Of a DNA stretch of 64,000 nucleotides, positions 19,755-28,659 are shown one piece after another; position 1 is the stretch's first letter; each line of letters starts with the position of its first letter. The stretch is from JAGSOU01 sp049974865. Its GTDB lineage: Bacteria; Pseudomonadota; Alphaproteobacteria; Rhodobacterales; Rhodobacteraceae. Under the pieces are notes generated by a model, which did no database searches, had not been told where the DNA came from, and saw only the letters and a list, made by a program, of their open reading frames with translations. Where the stretch lies: NCBI GenBank assembly GCA_049974865.1, contig JBNGCX010000001.1:58010-122009 (forward strand). Reading direction: 5' to 3'. Both the position numbers and the translations under genes were made by a program.

Positions 19755-20849
19755 ATGGGCCCCTTCCCGCATGATGCCCCCCGCTCTCAGATCACGGCCG
19801 AGAACCCCGCCGGCACCGACGGGTTCGAATTCGTCGAATTCTGCCACCCCGACCCGCAGGAACTGCGCGATCTTTTCACCAAGATGGGCTACAGCCACAC
19901 CGCCACCCACAAGACCAAGGCCGTGGAGCTGTGGCAGCAGGGCGATATCAGCTACCTGATCAATGCCGAGCCGGGCTCGATGGCCGCCGATTTCGCGGCA
20001 GAGCACGGCCCCTGCGCCTCGGCCATGGGCTGGCGCGTGGTGGATGCACAGCACGCCTTCGAGCACGCGGTGAAGAACGGCGCCAAGCCCTATGAGGGCG
20101 ACGGCAAATGCATGGACGTGCCGGCGATCTACGGCATCGGCGGTTCGCTGATCTATTTCATCGACCAGTATTACGACACTAGCGCCTACAACGCGGAGTT
20201 CGACTGGGTGGCCGATGCCCACCCGCGGGGCGTGGGCTTCTACTACCTCGACCACCTGACCCACAACGTGTTCAAGGGCAACATGGACAAGTGGTTCGGG
20301 TTCTACGGCCGCCTGTTCAATTTCCGCGAAATCCGCTTCTTCGACATCCAGGGCAAATATACCGGCCTGTTCAGCCGCGCCCTGACCTCGCCCTGCGGCA
20401 AGATCCGCATCCCGATCAACGAGGACCGCGGCGAGACCGGGCAGATCGTCTCCTACCTCAGGAAATACAACGGCGAGGGCATCCAGCATATCGCCGTGGG
20501 GACCGAGAACATCTACGACTCCACCGATGCCATCGCCGCGAACGGGCTGAAATTCATGCCCGGCCCGAACGATGCCTATTACGAGATGAGCTTCGACCGG
20601 GTGAAGGGCCATGACGAGCCCGTCGACCGGATGAAGAAACACGGCATCCTGATCGACGGCGAAGGCGTGGTGGATGGCGGTGAGACCAGGATCCTGCTGC
20701 AGATATTCTCCAAGACCGTGATCGGTCCGATCTTCTTCGAGTTCATCCAGCGCAAGGGCGATGACGGGTTCGGCGAGGGCAACTTCAAGGCCCTGTTCGA
20801 ATCGATCGAGCGCGAGCAGATCGAGAACGGCGAAATCGCCGCCGAATGA
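19755..20849 (+). CDS. hpd: 4-hydroxyphenylpyruvate dioxygenase
   Basis: A 364-residue non-haem Fe(II) enzyme converting 4-hydroxyphenylpyruvate to homogentisate in tyrosine catabolism. The three iron ligands sit in expected contexts: His in YLDHLTHNVFKG (near 157), His in GEGIQHIAVGT (near 240) and Glu in FFEFIQRKG (near 322). Length is normal for the family. The ATG follows AGGAGGAA. No homogentisate dioxygenase is adjacent, so the rest of the pathway lies elsewhere. It is divergent from an Lrp-type regulator with a shared operator. Confidence 0.96.
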   Translation: MGPFPHDAPRSQITAENPAGTDGFEFVEFCHPDPQELRDLFTKMGYSHTATHKTKAVELWQQGDISYLINAEPGSMAADFAAEHGPCASAMGWRVVDAQHAFEHAVKNGAKPYEGDGKCMDVPAIYGIGGSLIYFIDQYYDTSAYNAEFDWVADAHPRGVGFYYLDHLTHNVFKGNMDKWFGFYGRLFNFREIRFFDIQGKYTGLFSRALTSPCGKIRIPINEDRGETGQIVSYLRKYNGEGIQHIAVGTENIYDSTDAIAANGLKFMPGPNDAYYEMSFDRVKGHDEPVDRMKKHGILIDGEGVVDGGETRILLQIFSKTVIGPIFFEFIQRKGDDGFGEGNFKALFESIEREQIENGEIAAE

Positions 20850-20866
20850 CCACGGGCAGGCCCCGC

Positions 20867-20890
20867 GATGGCGGGGCCTGGCTCAGCCCT
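20867..20890. terminator. Bidirectional hairpin between hpd and the converging gene
   Basis: CAGGCCCCGC (20867-20876), loop GATG, GCGGGGCCTG (20881-20890) make a perfect 10-bp stem in the 33-bp gap between convergent stops; the right arm extends into the stop end of the minus-strand gene. There is no T-run on either side, so termination would be weak or assisted. Confidence 0.6.
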
Positions 20891-23330
20891 CGGGCATCTC
20901 CAGCACATGTTCGCGCCCGCGCTTGGTGTAGCGCAGCACGTCGGCGCTGATCGCGGTCACCTGGCCGCCATCCAGCCGGTCGCCGACCTGGACCTTGACG
21001 TAGCGCCCCGATTTCAGCCGCACCAGCGCGCGCCGGTTCGAGGCGGATCCGTAGATTCCGATCAGGTTGAGGTCGCGAAGGTTGATCGCGTTGGGCAGCG
21101 TCGCCTGCTTGGCCACCGAGGCCGAGGAGGGGATGCGCGGCGTCACCGTGGCCGAGGCGGGCACCACCGCGGCGGGCGCGGACTGCGCCTCTTTCACGGC
21201 CTTCTCTACGAGCGCGGCGAAATCGCCGGGTCGCGCCTGCGGCTTGCGGGAACTGGCCACGGCCAACTCGCTGGCCCCGATGTCCTCGGCGCCGTCGGCG
21301 GCGGCTTCGGCCTCTGCCTCGGCCATCGCCTGTTCCTGCAGAGATTGCGGGCGCGCCAGCGGCCGCCGGGTGGACAGTTCGGCCCGGGTGAGCCCGCCGA
21401 GATTGGCGCGCTCGTTCTGCTCGGACAGGTCCTCGGGGCGGGTGCGGGGCCGGATCGTGCCCAGCCGCTCGGCCTCGGCGGCCTCGGCCGGGTCGACGGC
21501 GATGTCGGATTCGGGGCGCTCGGGCGGGGTGATGCGCGGCGGGCCCGAGAAAACGGTGATCCCCTCGGGGTTCAGCGTGCCTTCGGGGCTGGGGCGGACC
21601 AGCCCGCGCGAGTCCAGCTCGAACACGTTGCCGGGGCCGGGCGGGTTGGCGGGCGTCGGCGGGCGCGCGTCGTGATTCTCGATCGGTGCCTCGGGCAACG
21701 CGATGGCATCCTGCGCCGCGACCCGCGGATCGAGCGAGGCGATATAGATGTCGTCCACCTGGTCCTGCGCGGGCGCTTCGGGCGTATCGGGGGCCGCGGC
21801 ATAGATGCCGGTGGCGGCATAGAGGGTGTCCAGTTGTTCCGGGCTCAGGGGCTGCGCCGTCTCGGGGGCGTCCGGCTCCGGCTCCGTTTCCATGGTCCCG
21901 GCGGGGGGCTGTTCCGCCGCATCCTCTGCCGGCGCGGACGGGGCGGCGGGCTCTTCCTCCGCCGCTTGCGGGGCAAGGGCGAGCTGCTCGGTCTCTGCCG
22001 GCAGCGCGGCGTTGTCTGCAGTGCTCTCGCCCGGGTCGCGTAGGAAAAGCGCCCAGAGCGCGACCAGCAGCAGCGCGACCAGCAGCACCCCGGTCAGCGC
22101 CAGCCCCAGCCTGGGCAGGCCCGAGGACGGAGGCTCGGGCGCGAACAGGCCGCCGGGAAGGCCCGGCGCGTCGCCGGTGCCGGCCGCCCCGGGCGGTGGG
22201 GGCGCCACCGGCGTGGTGACCGGGGCGGGCGCCCTGGCGGCCGGCGCCTGGGGGAGGGTGGCCTTGGCCGGTTCCGCCTTGGGGGGCGCGGGCCTGGACG
22301 GCTTGCGCCCGGCCTTTGCCTTCGGCTTCTGTTTCTTGGCGGCGCCCTTCCTGGACCGGCCCGAGGGGGCATTGGTCTCGGGCGCTTCGGGCGCGGTGAT
22401 GCCGATCTTGCCGCCGGCGATATCCGGGGCCTCGACCGGTTTGCCCGGTGCAAGCGTCAGCCGCGCCTTGGTCGAGGAGGGCTGGGGGATGTCGGCGGAC
22501 GGGGCCGCCGAATGGTCGCGCCGCGAAGCGAAGGCCGGGCGATCCTCGGGCGCGGGCAGGGGCGAGATCAGCGGTTTCTGTTCGGGCGGAGACGGGGTCT
22601 CTGCAGGCTCCGGGGCCTCATCGGGCGGTTCTGTCCCGGTGTCCGGCCTCGCGTCATCCGCCGCGGTCTCCGGCGCCTGCTCCGGCGGCGCGGGGGCCGC
22701 GTCTTCGGGGGCTTCGGCGTCGGCGGGGCGGGCCTCCGGCGCGGTGCCGGCTGGCTGCCCCTCGTCGGCGATGCCCTCGACCTCCGGCGTGGCCTCAGGG
22801 GCCGGTTCTTTGCCTTCGACGGCGGGTTCGGGCGTCTCGCCCTCGGGCAGCAGGGAGGCAGAGACCTTGGTCGGGCCGAACCAGGGCGCGCGGGGGAATT
22901 GCTCTGTCGTCGGCCGGGCGGTGAAGCCCACGGGATTGAAGCGGTGCTCGACGGCGAAGGCCTCGGCCTCGGCCAGCGTTTCGCGCGCCACCACCGCGAC
23001 CTGGGCGCCGTCGCCATCGGCCTCCCAGTCGAAGACCAGCTCGTCCACCGCGTAGGGGGTCAGCCCCTCCAGCGCTGCCCGGAGGCTCTGCTCGCCGAGC
23101 GGCCCTTCGGGCGTCAGGCGGGTATAGAGGATCTGGCCGTCGGGAATCACCAGTTCGCTGAGCACGCCGCCGCCCTCGAGCGCGCTGGCCGTGTCGCGCA
23201 GCATCTTGAGCGCCTGGCTCAAGTTGGGGTCGTCCAGGGCGACCTGCCCAACCTCGCTCCACCCGGTCTTGGTGCGGTGCAGCAGGCCGATTCCCTCATG
23301 CGAGAGGGTCAGGGAAAAACGCGGTGTCAT
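20883..23330 (-). CDS. GspL/PilM-like protein with PilP-like C-terminus and long disordered linkers
   Basis: An 815-residue protein of unusual build. Residues 1-140 resemble the cytoplasmic actin-like part of GspL/PilM (FSLTLSHEGIGLLHR, ELVIPDGQILYTR, YAVDELVFDWE). A Pro/Glu/Ala-rich stretch of about 270 residues follows, with a Lys-rich patch near 330-350, then one transmembrane helix near 408-430. A second acidic low-complexity region leads to a C-terminal PilP-like domain (LNLIGIYGSASNRRALVRLK then GRYVKVQVGDRLDGGQVTAI). No other pilus or type II secretion gene is in the window. Role unknown; an envelope-spanning link is plausible. Confidence 0.85.
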   Translation of the reverse strand: MTPRFSLTLSHEGIGLLHRTKTGWSEVGQVALDDPNLSQALKMLRDTASALEGGGVLSELVIPDGQILYTRLTPEGPLGEQSLRAALEGLTPYAVDELVFDWEADGDGAQVAVVARETLAEAEAFAVEHRFNPVGFTARPTTEQFPRAPWFGPTKVSASLLPEGETPEPAVEGKEPAPEATPEVEGIADEGQPAGTAPEARPADAEAPEDAAPAPPEQAPETAADDARPDTGTEPPDEAPEPAETPSPPEQKPLISPLPAPEDRPAFASRRDHSAAPSADIPQPSSTKARLTLAPGKPVEAPDIAGGKIGITAPEAPETNAPSGRSRKGAAKKQKPKAKAGRKPSRPAPPKAEPAKATLPQAPAARAPAPVTTPVAPPPPGAAGTGDAPGLPGGLFAPEPPSSGLPRLGLALTGVLLVALLLVALWALFLRDPGESTADNAALPAETEQLALAPQAAEEEPAAPSAPAEDAAEQPPAGTMETEPEPDAPETAQPLSPEQLDTLYAATGIYAAAPDTPEAPAQDQVDDIYIASLDPRVAAQDAIALPEAPIENHDARPPTPANPPGPGNVFELDSRGLVRPSPEGTLNPEGITVFSGPPRITPPERPESDIAVDPAEAAEAERLGTIRPRTRPEDLSEQNERANLGGLTRAELSTRRPLARPQSLQEQAMAEAEAEAAADGAEDIGASELAVASSRKPQARPGDFAALVEKAVKEAQSAPAAVVPASATVTPRIPSSASVAKQATLPNAINLRDLNLIGIYGSASNRRALVRLKSGRYVKVQVGDRLDGGQVTAISADVLRYTKRGREHVLEMPEG

Positions 23331-23490
23331 GGGTTCCGTTTATAGTAGTCCTCCCGCCGCCCCGGCAGGTCATGCCGTCGCAGCGGGCCGACTATAGCAG
23401 GAATTCGCCGATGGTGAGACCGTTAACGCGGGGAAATCCTTGAGGCCGCGGCGCGCAGGGCGCAGCCTTGCAGGGCGAGAGGAGAAAACC

Positions 23491-24171
23491 ATGCGATTTC
23501 TTGCCATTATTCTGATTTCCCTGGGCCTGACCTCGGCCGCGCAGGCGGCGGAGCCCGGCCCGACCATTACCGTTACCGGCCGCGGCGAGGTGGCGGCGGC
23601 CCCCGACATGGCCACGATCAGCCTGGGCGTGACCAGCCAGGCCAAAACCGCGGGCGCGGCGATGGACGAAACCTCGGTCGCGACGGCGGCGATCCTGAAG
23701 GCGCTGGAGGCCGCGGGCATCGCCCCGCGCGACATGCAGACCAGCGAGCTGTCGCTCGATCCGGTCTGGAGCAACCGCGCCAGCGGCGGCGAGACGCCCC
23801 GGATCGAGGGCTTCGTCGCCCGCAACACCCTACGGGTGCGGGTGCGCGATCTGGACCGGCTGGGGCCGGTTCTGGACGATGTGCTCGAGATGGGCGCAAA
23901 CACCTTCCGCGGGCTGAACTTCGGCCTGCAGGAACCCGGTCCGCTGACCGATCGGGCCCGGACCGAGGCCGTGGCCGATGCGCAGCGCAAGGCCGCGCTG
24001 ATCGCCGAGGCGGCGGGCCTGCCGCTGGGGCCGGTTCTGTCGATCAGCGAATCCGGCGCCGTCACCCCTCAGCCGGTGATGATGGAGGCGGCCCGCGCCG
24101 CCATGCCCGTGGCCGCGGGCGAAGTCTCGCTCTCGGCCACGGTGACGATGGTCTTCGCGCTGGGCGAATAG
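23491..24171 (+). CDS. SIMPL-domain (DUF541) periplasmic protein
   Basis: A 226-residue exported protein (signal peptide MRFLAIILISLGLTSAAQA) with the SIMPL fold: ITVTGRGEVAAAPDMATISLGV, an internal helical stretch, and the C-terminal SLSATVTMVFALGE strand. The ATG at 23491 follows GAGAGGAG; an upstream in-frame ATG would bury the signal peptide. Family members include E. coli YggE, linked to oxidative-stress resistance, but the biochemical role is unsettled. It converges on metY with 3 bp between stops. Confidence 0.92.
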   Translation: MRFLAIILISLGLTSAAQAAEPGPTITVTGRGEVAAAPDMATISLGVTSQAKTAGAAMDETSVATAAILKALEAAGIAPRDMQTSELSLDPVWSNRASGGETPRIEGFVARNTLRVRVRDLDRLGPVLDDVLEMGANTFRGLNFGLQEPGPLTDRARTEAVADAQRKAALIAEAAGLPLGPVLSISESGAVTPQPVMMEAARAAMPVAAGEVSLSATVTMVFALGE

Positions 24172-24174
24172 GGC

Positions 24175-25467
24175 TCAGGCGTGGGCCTTTTCCAGCGCCT
24201 GGTCGAGGTCGCGGATCAGGTCGTCGGCGTCCTCGATCCCGATCGAGATGCGCACCACGTTGGGGGCCGCGCCGGCGGCCTCCTGCTGCTCGGGCGTGAG
24301 CTGGCGATGCGTGGTCGAGGCCGAGTGGATCACCAGCGAGCGGGTGTCGCCCAGATTGGCCACGTGGCTGAACAGCTCCAGGCTGTCGACGAATTTCACG
24401 CAGGAATCGTAGCCGCCCTTAAGCGCCACGGTGAACAACCCGCCCGCGCCCTTGGGGCAGACCCGCTGTGCGCGCTCGTAATAGGCCGAGGAGGGCAGGC
24501 CGGCATAGGTGACCTTCTCCACGTTGGGATTGTTTTCCAGCCAGCCGGCCACCTTCTGCGCGTTCTCGACATGGCGCTGCATCCGCAGGCTCAGCGTCTC
24601 GATCCCCATCAGCGTGTAATGCGCCGCCTGCGGGTTGAGCGTCATCCCGAGGTCGCGCAGCCCCACCGCGATGCCGTGGAAGGTAAAGGCCAGCGGGCCG
24701 AAGGTCTCGTGGAACTTCAGCCCGTGATAGGCGGGCTCGGGCTCGGACAGCGAGGGGAACTTGCCCAGCGCCGACCAGTCGAACTTGCCCGAATCCACCA
24801 CCGCGCCGCCGGTGACCGTGCCGTTGCCGGTCAGGTACTTGGTGGCCGAGTGGACGACCAGCGTGGCGCCGTGGTCGATCGGGCGACACAGGTAGGGGGT
24901 GGCCGAGGTGTTGTCGACGATCAGCGGCAGCCCGGCCTCGTCGGCGATGGCCGCGATGGCGTCCAGATCGGTGACATAGCCGCCCGGGTTGGCGATCGTC
25001 TCGCAGAACACCGCGCGGGTGTCCTCGTCGATGGCCCGGGTCACGGCGTCCAGATCGTCGAAATCCACGAACTTGGCGGACCAGCCAAAACGCTTGATGG
25101 TCTGGCTGAACTGGGTGATCGTGCCGCCGTAGAGCCGGGTTGAGACCACGATGTTGCGCCCCGGCGCCATCAGCGGAAACAGCGCCAGTATCTGCGCCGC
25201 GTGCCCGGACGAGCAGCAGACCGCGCCCGCGCCCCCCTCCAGTGTGGCGATGCGTTCCTGCAGCACCGAAACCGTGGGGTTGGTCAGGCGCGAGTAGATG
25301 TAGCCGACCTCCTGCAGGTTGAACAGCGCCGCGGCGTGATCTGCATCGCGGAACACGTAGGCCGTGGTCTGGTAGATCGGCGTCTGGCGTGCGCCGGTGG
25401 CCGGGTCGGGCCGGGCGCCGGCATGGACCTGAAGCGTGTCGAAGCCGTAGCTGGTGGCGTCGGACAT
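24175..25467 (-). CDS. metY: O-acetylhomoserine sulfhydrylase (PLP enzyme)
   Basis: A 430-residue Cys/Met-metabolism PLP enzyme. The N-terminal FDTLQVHAGARPDPATGARQ and PIYQTTAYVF are characteristic of O-acetylhomoserine aminocarboxypropyltransferases. The PLP lysine is in VVHSATKYLTG near 210. Length 430 favours MetY over the shorter MetB/MetC group. It makes homocysteine from O-acetylhomoserine and sulfide. The ATG at 25467 follows GGGAGGAA; a longer frame begins 40 codons earlier without support. Monocistronic. Confidence 0.93.
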   Translation of the reverse strand: MSDATSYGFDTLQVHAGARPDPATGARQTPIYQTTAYVFRDADHAAALFNLQEVGYIYSRLTNPTVSVLQERIATLEGGAGAVCCSSGHAAQILALFPLMAPGRNIVVSTRLYGGTITQFSQTIKRFGWSAKFVDFDDLDAVTRAIDEDTRAVFCETIANPGGYVTDLDAIAAIADEAGLPLIVDNTSATPYLCRPIDHGATLVVHSATKYLTGNGTVTGGAVVDSGKFDWSALGKFPSLSEPEPAYHGLKFHETFGPLAFTFHGIAVGLRDLGMTLNPQAAHYTLMGIETLSLRMQRHVENAQKVAGWLENNPNVEKVTYAGLPSSAYYERAQRVCPKGAGGLFTVALKGGYDSCVKFVDSLELFSHVANLGDTRSLVIHSASTTHRQLTPEQQEAAGAAPNVVRISIGIEDADDLIRDLDQALEKAHA

Positions 25468-25649
25468 GAATTGTTCCTCCCTCTGGATGCTGCGCCGCAG
25501 CCTAGGCGGGTTCCGGGCCGGGAACAACAACGCATTGCGACAGTCTGGCGCAGGGGGTGGCGGCAGGGGCTTTCGCATCCTGTTCATCGGGTCCGCCCGC
25601 TGCTAGACAAGGACAAACCGGGCGCTGCCCGCAAATGGAGGACATTCCC

Positions 25650-26063
25650 GTGCTCACGCCCTTTCACCTTGCCCTCAACGTCACCGATCTGGAGGCCGCG
25701 CGCGGCTTCTACGGCGGCGTTCTGGGGTGTGCCGAGGGGCGCAGCACCGAGACTTGGGTCGATTTCGATTTCTTCGGCCACCAGCTGAGCCTGCACCTGG
25801 GCCAGCCCTTCGCCACCGAGGCCACCGGCAAGGTGGGCGACCACAAGGTGCCCATGCCGCATTTCGGGGTGGTGCTGGCGCTGCCCGACTGGCGCAAGCT
25901 GGCCCGGCGGCTGGAGGACGCCTGCACCACCTTCATCATCCCGCCCTCGGTGCGTTTCGCGGGCCAGCCCGGCGAACAGTGGACGATGTTCTTCACCGAT
26001 CCCGACGGAAATCCGATCGAGATCAAGGGTTTCGCCGACATGGATCGGGTCTTCGCCGCCTAG
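25650..26063 (+). CDS. VOC-family (glyoxalase/dioxygenase superfamily) protein
   Basis: A 137-residue single vicinal-oxygen-chelate protein: FHLALNVTDLEAARGFYGGVLGC, the central MPHFGVVLALPDWRKL, and FFTDPDGNPIEIKGF at the C-terminus. Metal ligands are probably the early His and the late Glu. A GTG at 25650 is preferred as start because GGAGGA precedes it by 7 nt; an ATG at 25635 overlaps that ribosome binding site. Substrate unknown. The stop codon shares the sequence CTAG with the convergent gene. Confidence 0.85.
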   Translation: MLTPFHLALNVTDLEAARGFYGGVLGCAEGRSTETWVDFDFFGHQLSLHLGQPFATEATGKVGDHKVPMPHFGVVLALPDWRKLARRLEDACTTFIIPPSVRFAGQPGEQWTMFFTDPDGNPIEIKGFADMDRVFAA

Positions 26064-27064
26064 CGCATCCAGAACCCTTCCTGCCTGATCCGGTTGCGGA
26101 TCATCTTTTCCTGCGGGGGCAGGTCCGCGCGGTCGAACAGCGCGCGCACCTTGTGGCCCCGGCCCTGGAAGACCAGGCGCCGAAACGGGTCGTAGAGCTT
26201 CAGCAGTTTCTTGATCCGGTTGGGGGCGGTGACGGTTTCCAGCACCTCCACCGCACGGTCGCTCTCGCGGGCATAGAGGAGGGGCAGGGCGCGCCAGTGG
26301 CAGGTGATGTCGCCGTCCAGCCCGCCCAGTTCCGGCCCCGGCCGGCCGCCGCCGAAGGAATGGATCACCAGCGGCAGCACCGCCTGGTCGAGCCAGGGGT
26401 CGAGCGACTGGCTGGCCAGTTCCTCGGGCGGGTCGTCGCGCACCGACAGCGCGTAGTCGAGGAAGCGCGCGCCGAATTCCCGCGGGCAGCGGAAGAAGAA
26501 CCAGCCGGCGTTGAAATAGAGATAGCGGCGCCAGTATTCGTCGGGCTGGCTCAGGTCCAGCGAGCTGTCGAAATCCAGCCCGAACCGGTCATAAAGCGAT
26601 TTCCAGATCCCGGCATAGCCCGGGCCGTAGAGCGGTGGCTGGGGCCATGTCCCCTCCCGCCGCATCGAGGCCGAGGGGCGGTCGAAATCGAAGGCCACCT
26701 GCGACAACGGCCCGGTGATCAGCGTGTCGGTGTCGAAAAACACGAAGGGCTCGGCCTCGGGCAGGGCGGAGAGCCCCTCGATCTTGTTGCCGTAGGGATA
26801 GTCCTGTCCGAAATGGCGGCTCTCGAAGGGGACGATCTCGGCCCCCAGCCGTTCCAGCATGGTCCGCAGCTCGGAATTGCCGATGCGCGGGTCGCTGCGC
26901 CAGCGGGGCCCGGGCTGCGGCTCGGCCACGATCAGGCGGCCGGTGAAGCCGGGGTCGCAGTGGCGCAGCGAGGCGGCGAACAGCAGCGCCTCGTATTGCA
27001 GGCGGCCGTTCTGCCCCACGATCATGATGTTGAAATCTTTGCCCTGCGCGGCTGCGGCGGCCAT
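26060..27064 (-). CDS. Glycosyltransferase-like protein (GT-A fold, DxD motif)
   Basis: A 334-residue cytoplasmic protein. The N-terminus (FNIMIVGQNGRLQYEALLFAAS) resembles a nucleotide-sugar binding start, and FVFFDTDTLITGPL near 108-121 is a DxD-type metal/sugar-nucleotide motif. A second half with WRRYLYFNAGWFFFRCP and DQAVLPLVIHSFGG matches the acceptor side of GT8/GT-A enzymes. I cannot assign donor or acceptor. The stop overlaps that of the VOC gene by 4 bp, tail to tail. Confidence 0.7.
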   Translation of the reverse strand: MAAAAAQGKDFNIMIVGQNGRLQYEALLFAASLRHCDPGFTGRLIVAEPQPGPRWRSDPRIGNSELRTMLERLGAEIVPFESRHFGQDYPYGNKIEGLSALPEAEPFVFFDTDTLITGPLSQVAFDFDRPSASMRREGTWPQPPLYGPGYAGIWKSLYDRFGLDFDSSLDLSQPDEYWRRYLYFNAGWFFFRCPREFGARFLDYALSVRDDPPEELASQSLDPWLDQAVLPLVIHSFGGGRPGPELGGLDGDITCHWRALPLLYARESDRAVEVLETVTAPNRIKKLLKLYDPFRRLVFQGRGHKVRALFDRADLPPQEKMIRNRIRQEGFWMR

Positions 27065-27163
27065 ACTCGATCCTGCCCGTCATGTTTTCCGGGCCGAGTA
27101 TAGGCGGGAAAGCCCCCGGCACAACGCCCCGGCCCGCCGCCGAGACGAGAAAGGATTTCAGAG

Positions 27164-27580
27164 ATGCGATTTGTCGTGGCCGCCGCGCTGGCCCTTGGCC
27201 TTGCCGCCCCCGCCTCAGCCGACATTTTCACCGACGCCGCCGAGGCCCGCCCGATCCTTGGCATGACCAAGGCCAACTGGATCGCCGTGCGCGAGTTCAA
27301 CGGGCAGGACCTGCTCTATTTCACGCATCTCGCCAGCTATCGCTGCGCGCTGAGCGAGATCCGCTACGGCGTGAACAGCGACCAGCCCGTCCTGACCTAC
27401 CAGCCCGAGCCCTGCTATCGCGACGAACCCACGCCCAATCTCCTTAAATCCGACAGCGGCGTGCAGGTTTACGTCGAGTTCCCGCTCAACCACATCCGCA
27501 CGGTCACGGTTCAGATCACCTATACCGACGGGGTGCAGGAAACCGCCACCTTCGACCGGTCCGGCGCGCTGATCGACTAG
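27164..27580 (+). CDS. Small secreted protein of unknown function
   Basis: A 138-residue exported protein (signal peptide MRFVVAAALALGLAAPASA). The mature region has two cysteines (YRCALS and EPCYRD) that could form a disulfide, and ends in beta-strand-like sequence (HIRTVTVQITYTDGVQETAT). An AAGGA stretch lies 9 nt before the ATG. I recognise no family. It is divergent from the glycosyltransferase-like gene and convergent with ugpC, with 2 bp between stops. Confidence 0.8.
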   Translation: MRFVVAAALALGLAAPASADIFTDAAEARPILGMTKANWIAVREFNGQDLLYFTHLASYRCALSEIRYGVNSDQPVLTYQPEPCYRDEPTPNLLKSDSGVQVYVEFPLNHIRTVTVQITYTDGVQETATFDRSGALID

Positions 27581-27582
27581 GC

Positions 27583-28656
27583 TCAGCCCGCCTTGGCCAG
27601 TGCCGGGCCGGTCAGCCGCGCGCCGCTCGCGTCGAACCAGCAGGCCTGCGCGGGGTCGCAAGCGATGCCGGTCTCGGCGCCTTCGCCCAGGGTGTCGGCG
27701 CCGTTGACGCGCAGGATCAGCCGGTTTTCCGGCCCTCCGGGCGGCAGTTCCACATGCAGCACGGTCTCGGCCCCCAGCGCCTCGGCCATGACCACGCGGC
27801 CAGACAGCGCCGCGCCCTCGGCGGGTACGGGGCGCAGGGTTTCCGGGCGCAGGCCGAGGGTGGCGGCGCCGGCCGGGGCCGCGCCCACCGCGTTGGCCAG
27901 CATCGCGCCGAGCCGGGTGTCGAGCGCCGCGGCGTTCATCGGCGGCGAGCCGATGAATTCGGCCACGAACAGGCTGGCGGGCTGGTGATAGAGCTCCATC
28001 GGGGTGCCGACCTGCTCGACCTTGCCCTCGCTCATGATCACGATCCGGTCGGCCAGGCTCATCGCCTCCACCTGGTCGTGGGTGACGAAGATGAAGGTCG
28101 CGCCGAGGCGGCGGTGCAGCTCTTTCAGTTCCGAGCGCATATGGGTGCGCAGCTTGGCGTCGAGGTTCGACAAGGGCTCGTCGAACAGGAACACCTTGGG
28201 TTCGCGCACGATGGCCCGGCCCATGGCCACGCGCTGGCGCTGCCCGCCCGACAGTTGCCGCGGCTTGCGGTGAAGGTAGTCCTCCAGTCGCAGGGTGCGG
28301 GCGGCCTCGGCAATGCGGGCGGCGATCTCGGGCTTCTTCATGCCCTGGTTCTTCAGCCCGTAGGCCATGTTGTCGTAGACCGACATATGCGGGTAGAGCG
28401 CGTAGTTCTGGAACACCATGGCGATGTCGCGCTCGCCCGGCTCGTGGTCGTTGACGCGGGTGCCGCCGATCCGCACCTCGCCGCCGGTGATCGTCTCCAG
28501 CCCCGCGATCATCCGCAGGATGGTGGACTTGCCGCAGCCCGAGGGGCCAACCAACACGATGAACTCACCGTCCTCGATGCCGAAATTCGCGTCGGAGACC
28601 GCCGTCACCCCGCCGGGGTAGGTCTTGGTCACGGAGGAGATTTCAAGCTGTGCCAT
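27583..28656 (-). CDS. ugpC: Glycerol-3-phosphate ABC importer ATPase
   Basis: A 357-residue MalK/UgpC-type ATPase: Walker A GPSGCGKST, Q-loop VFQNYALYPHM, LSGGQRQRVAMGRA, Walker B VFLFDEPLSNLD, H-loop VTHDQVEAM. The C-terminal 120 residues are the MalK-type regulatory OB region (LGLRPETLRPV). It is the last gene of ugpB-A-E-C, starting 3 bp after ugpE. ATPases of this type sometimes serve several importers. Confidence 0.93.
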   Translation of the reverse strand: MAQLEISSVTKTYPGGVTAVSDANFGIEDGEFIVLVGPSGCGKSTILRMIAGLETITGGEVRIGGTRVNDHEPGERDIAMVFQNYALYPHMSVYDNMAYGLKNQGMKKPEIAARIAEAARTLRLEDYLHRKPRQLSGGQRQRVAMGRAIVREPKVFLFDEPLSNLDAKLRTHMRSELKELHRRLGATFIFVTHDQVEAMSLADRIVIMSEGKVEQVGTPMELYHQPASLFVAEFIGSPPMNAAALDTRLGAMLANAVGAAPAGAATLGLRPETLRPVPAEGAALSGRVVMAEALGAETVLHVELPPGGPENRLILRVNGADTLGEGAETGIACDPAQACWFDASGARLTGPALAKAG

Positions 28657-28659
28657 GTT

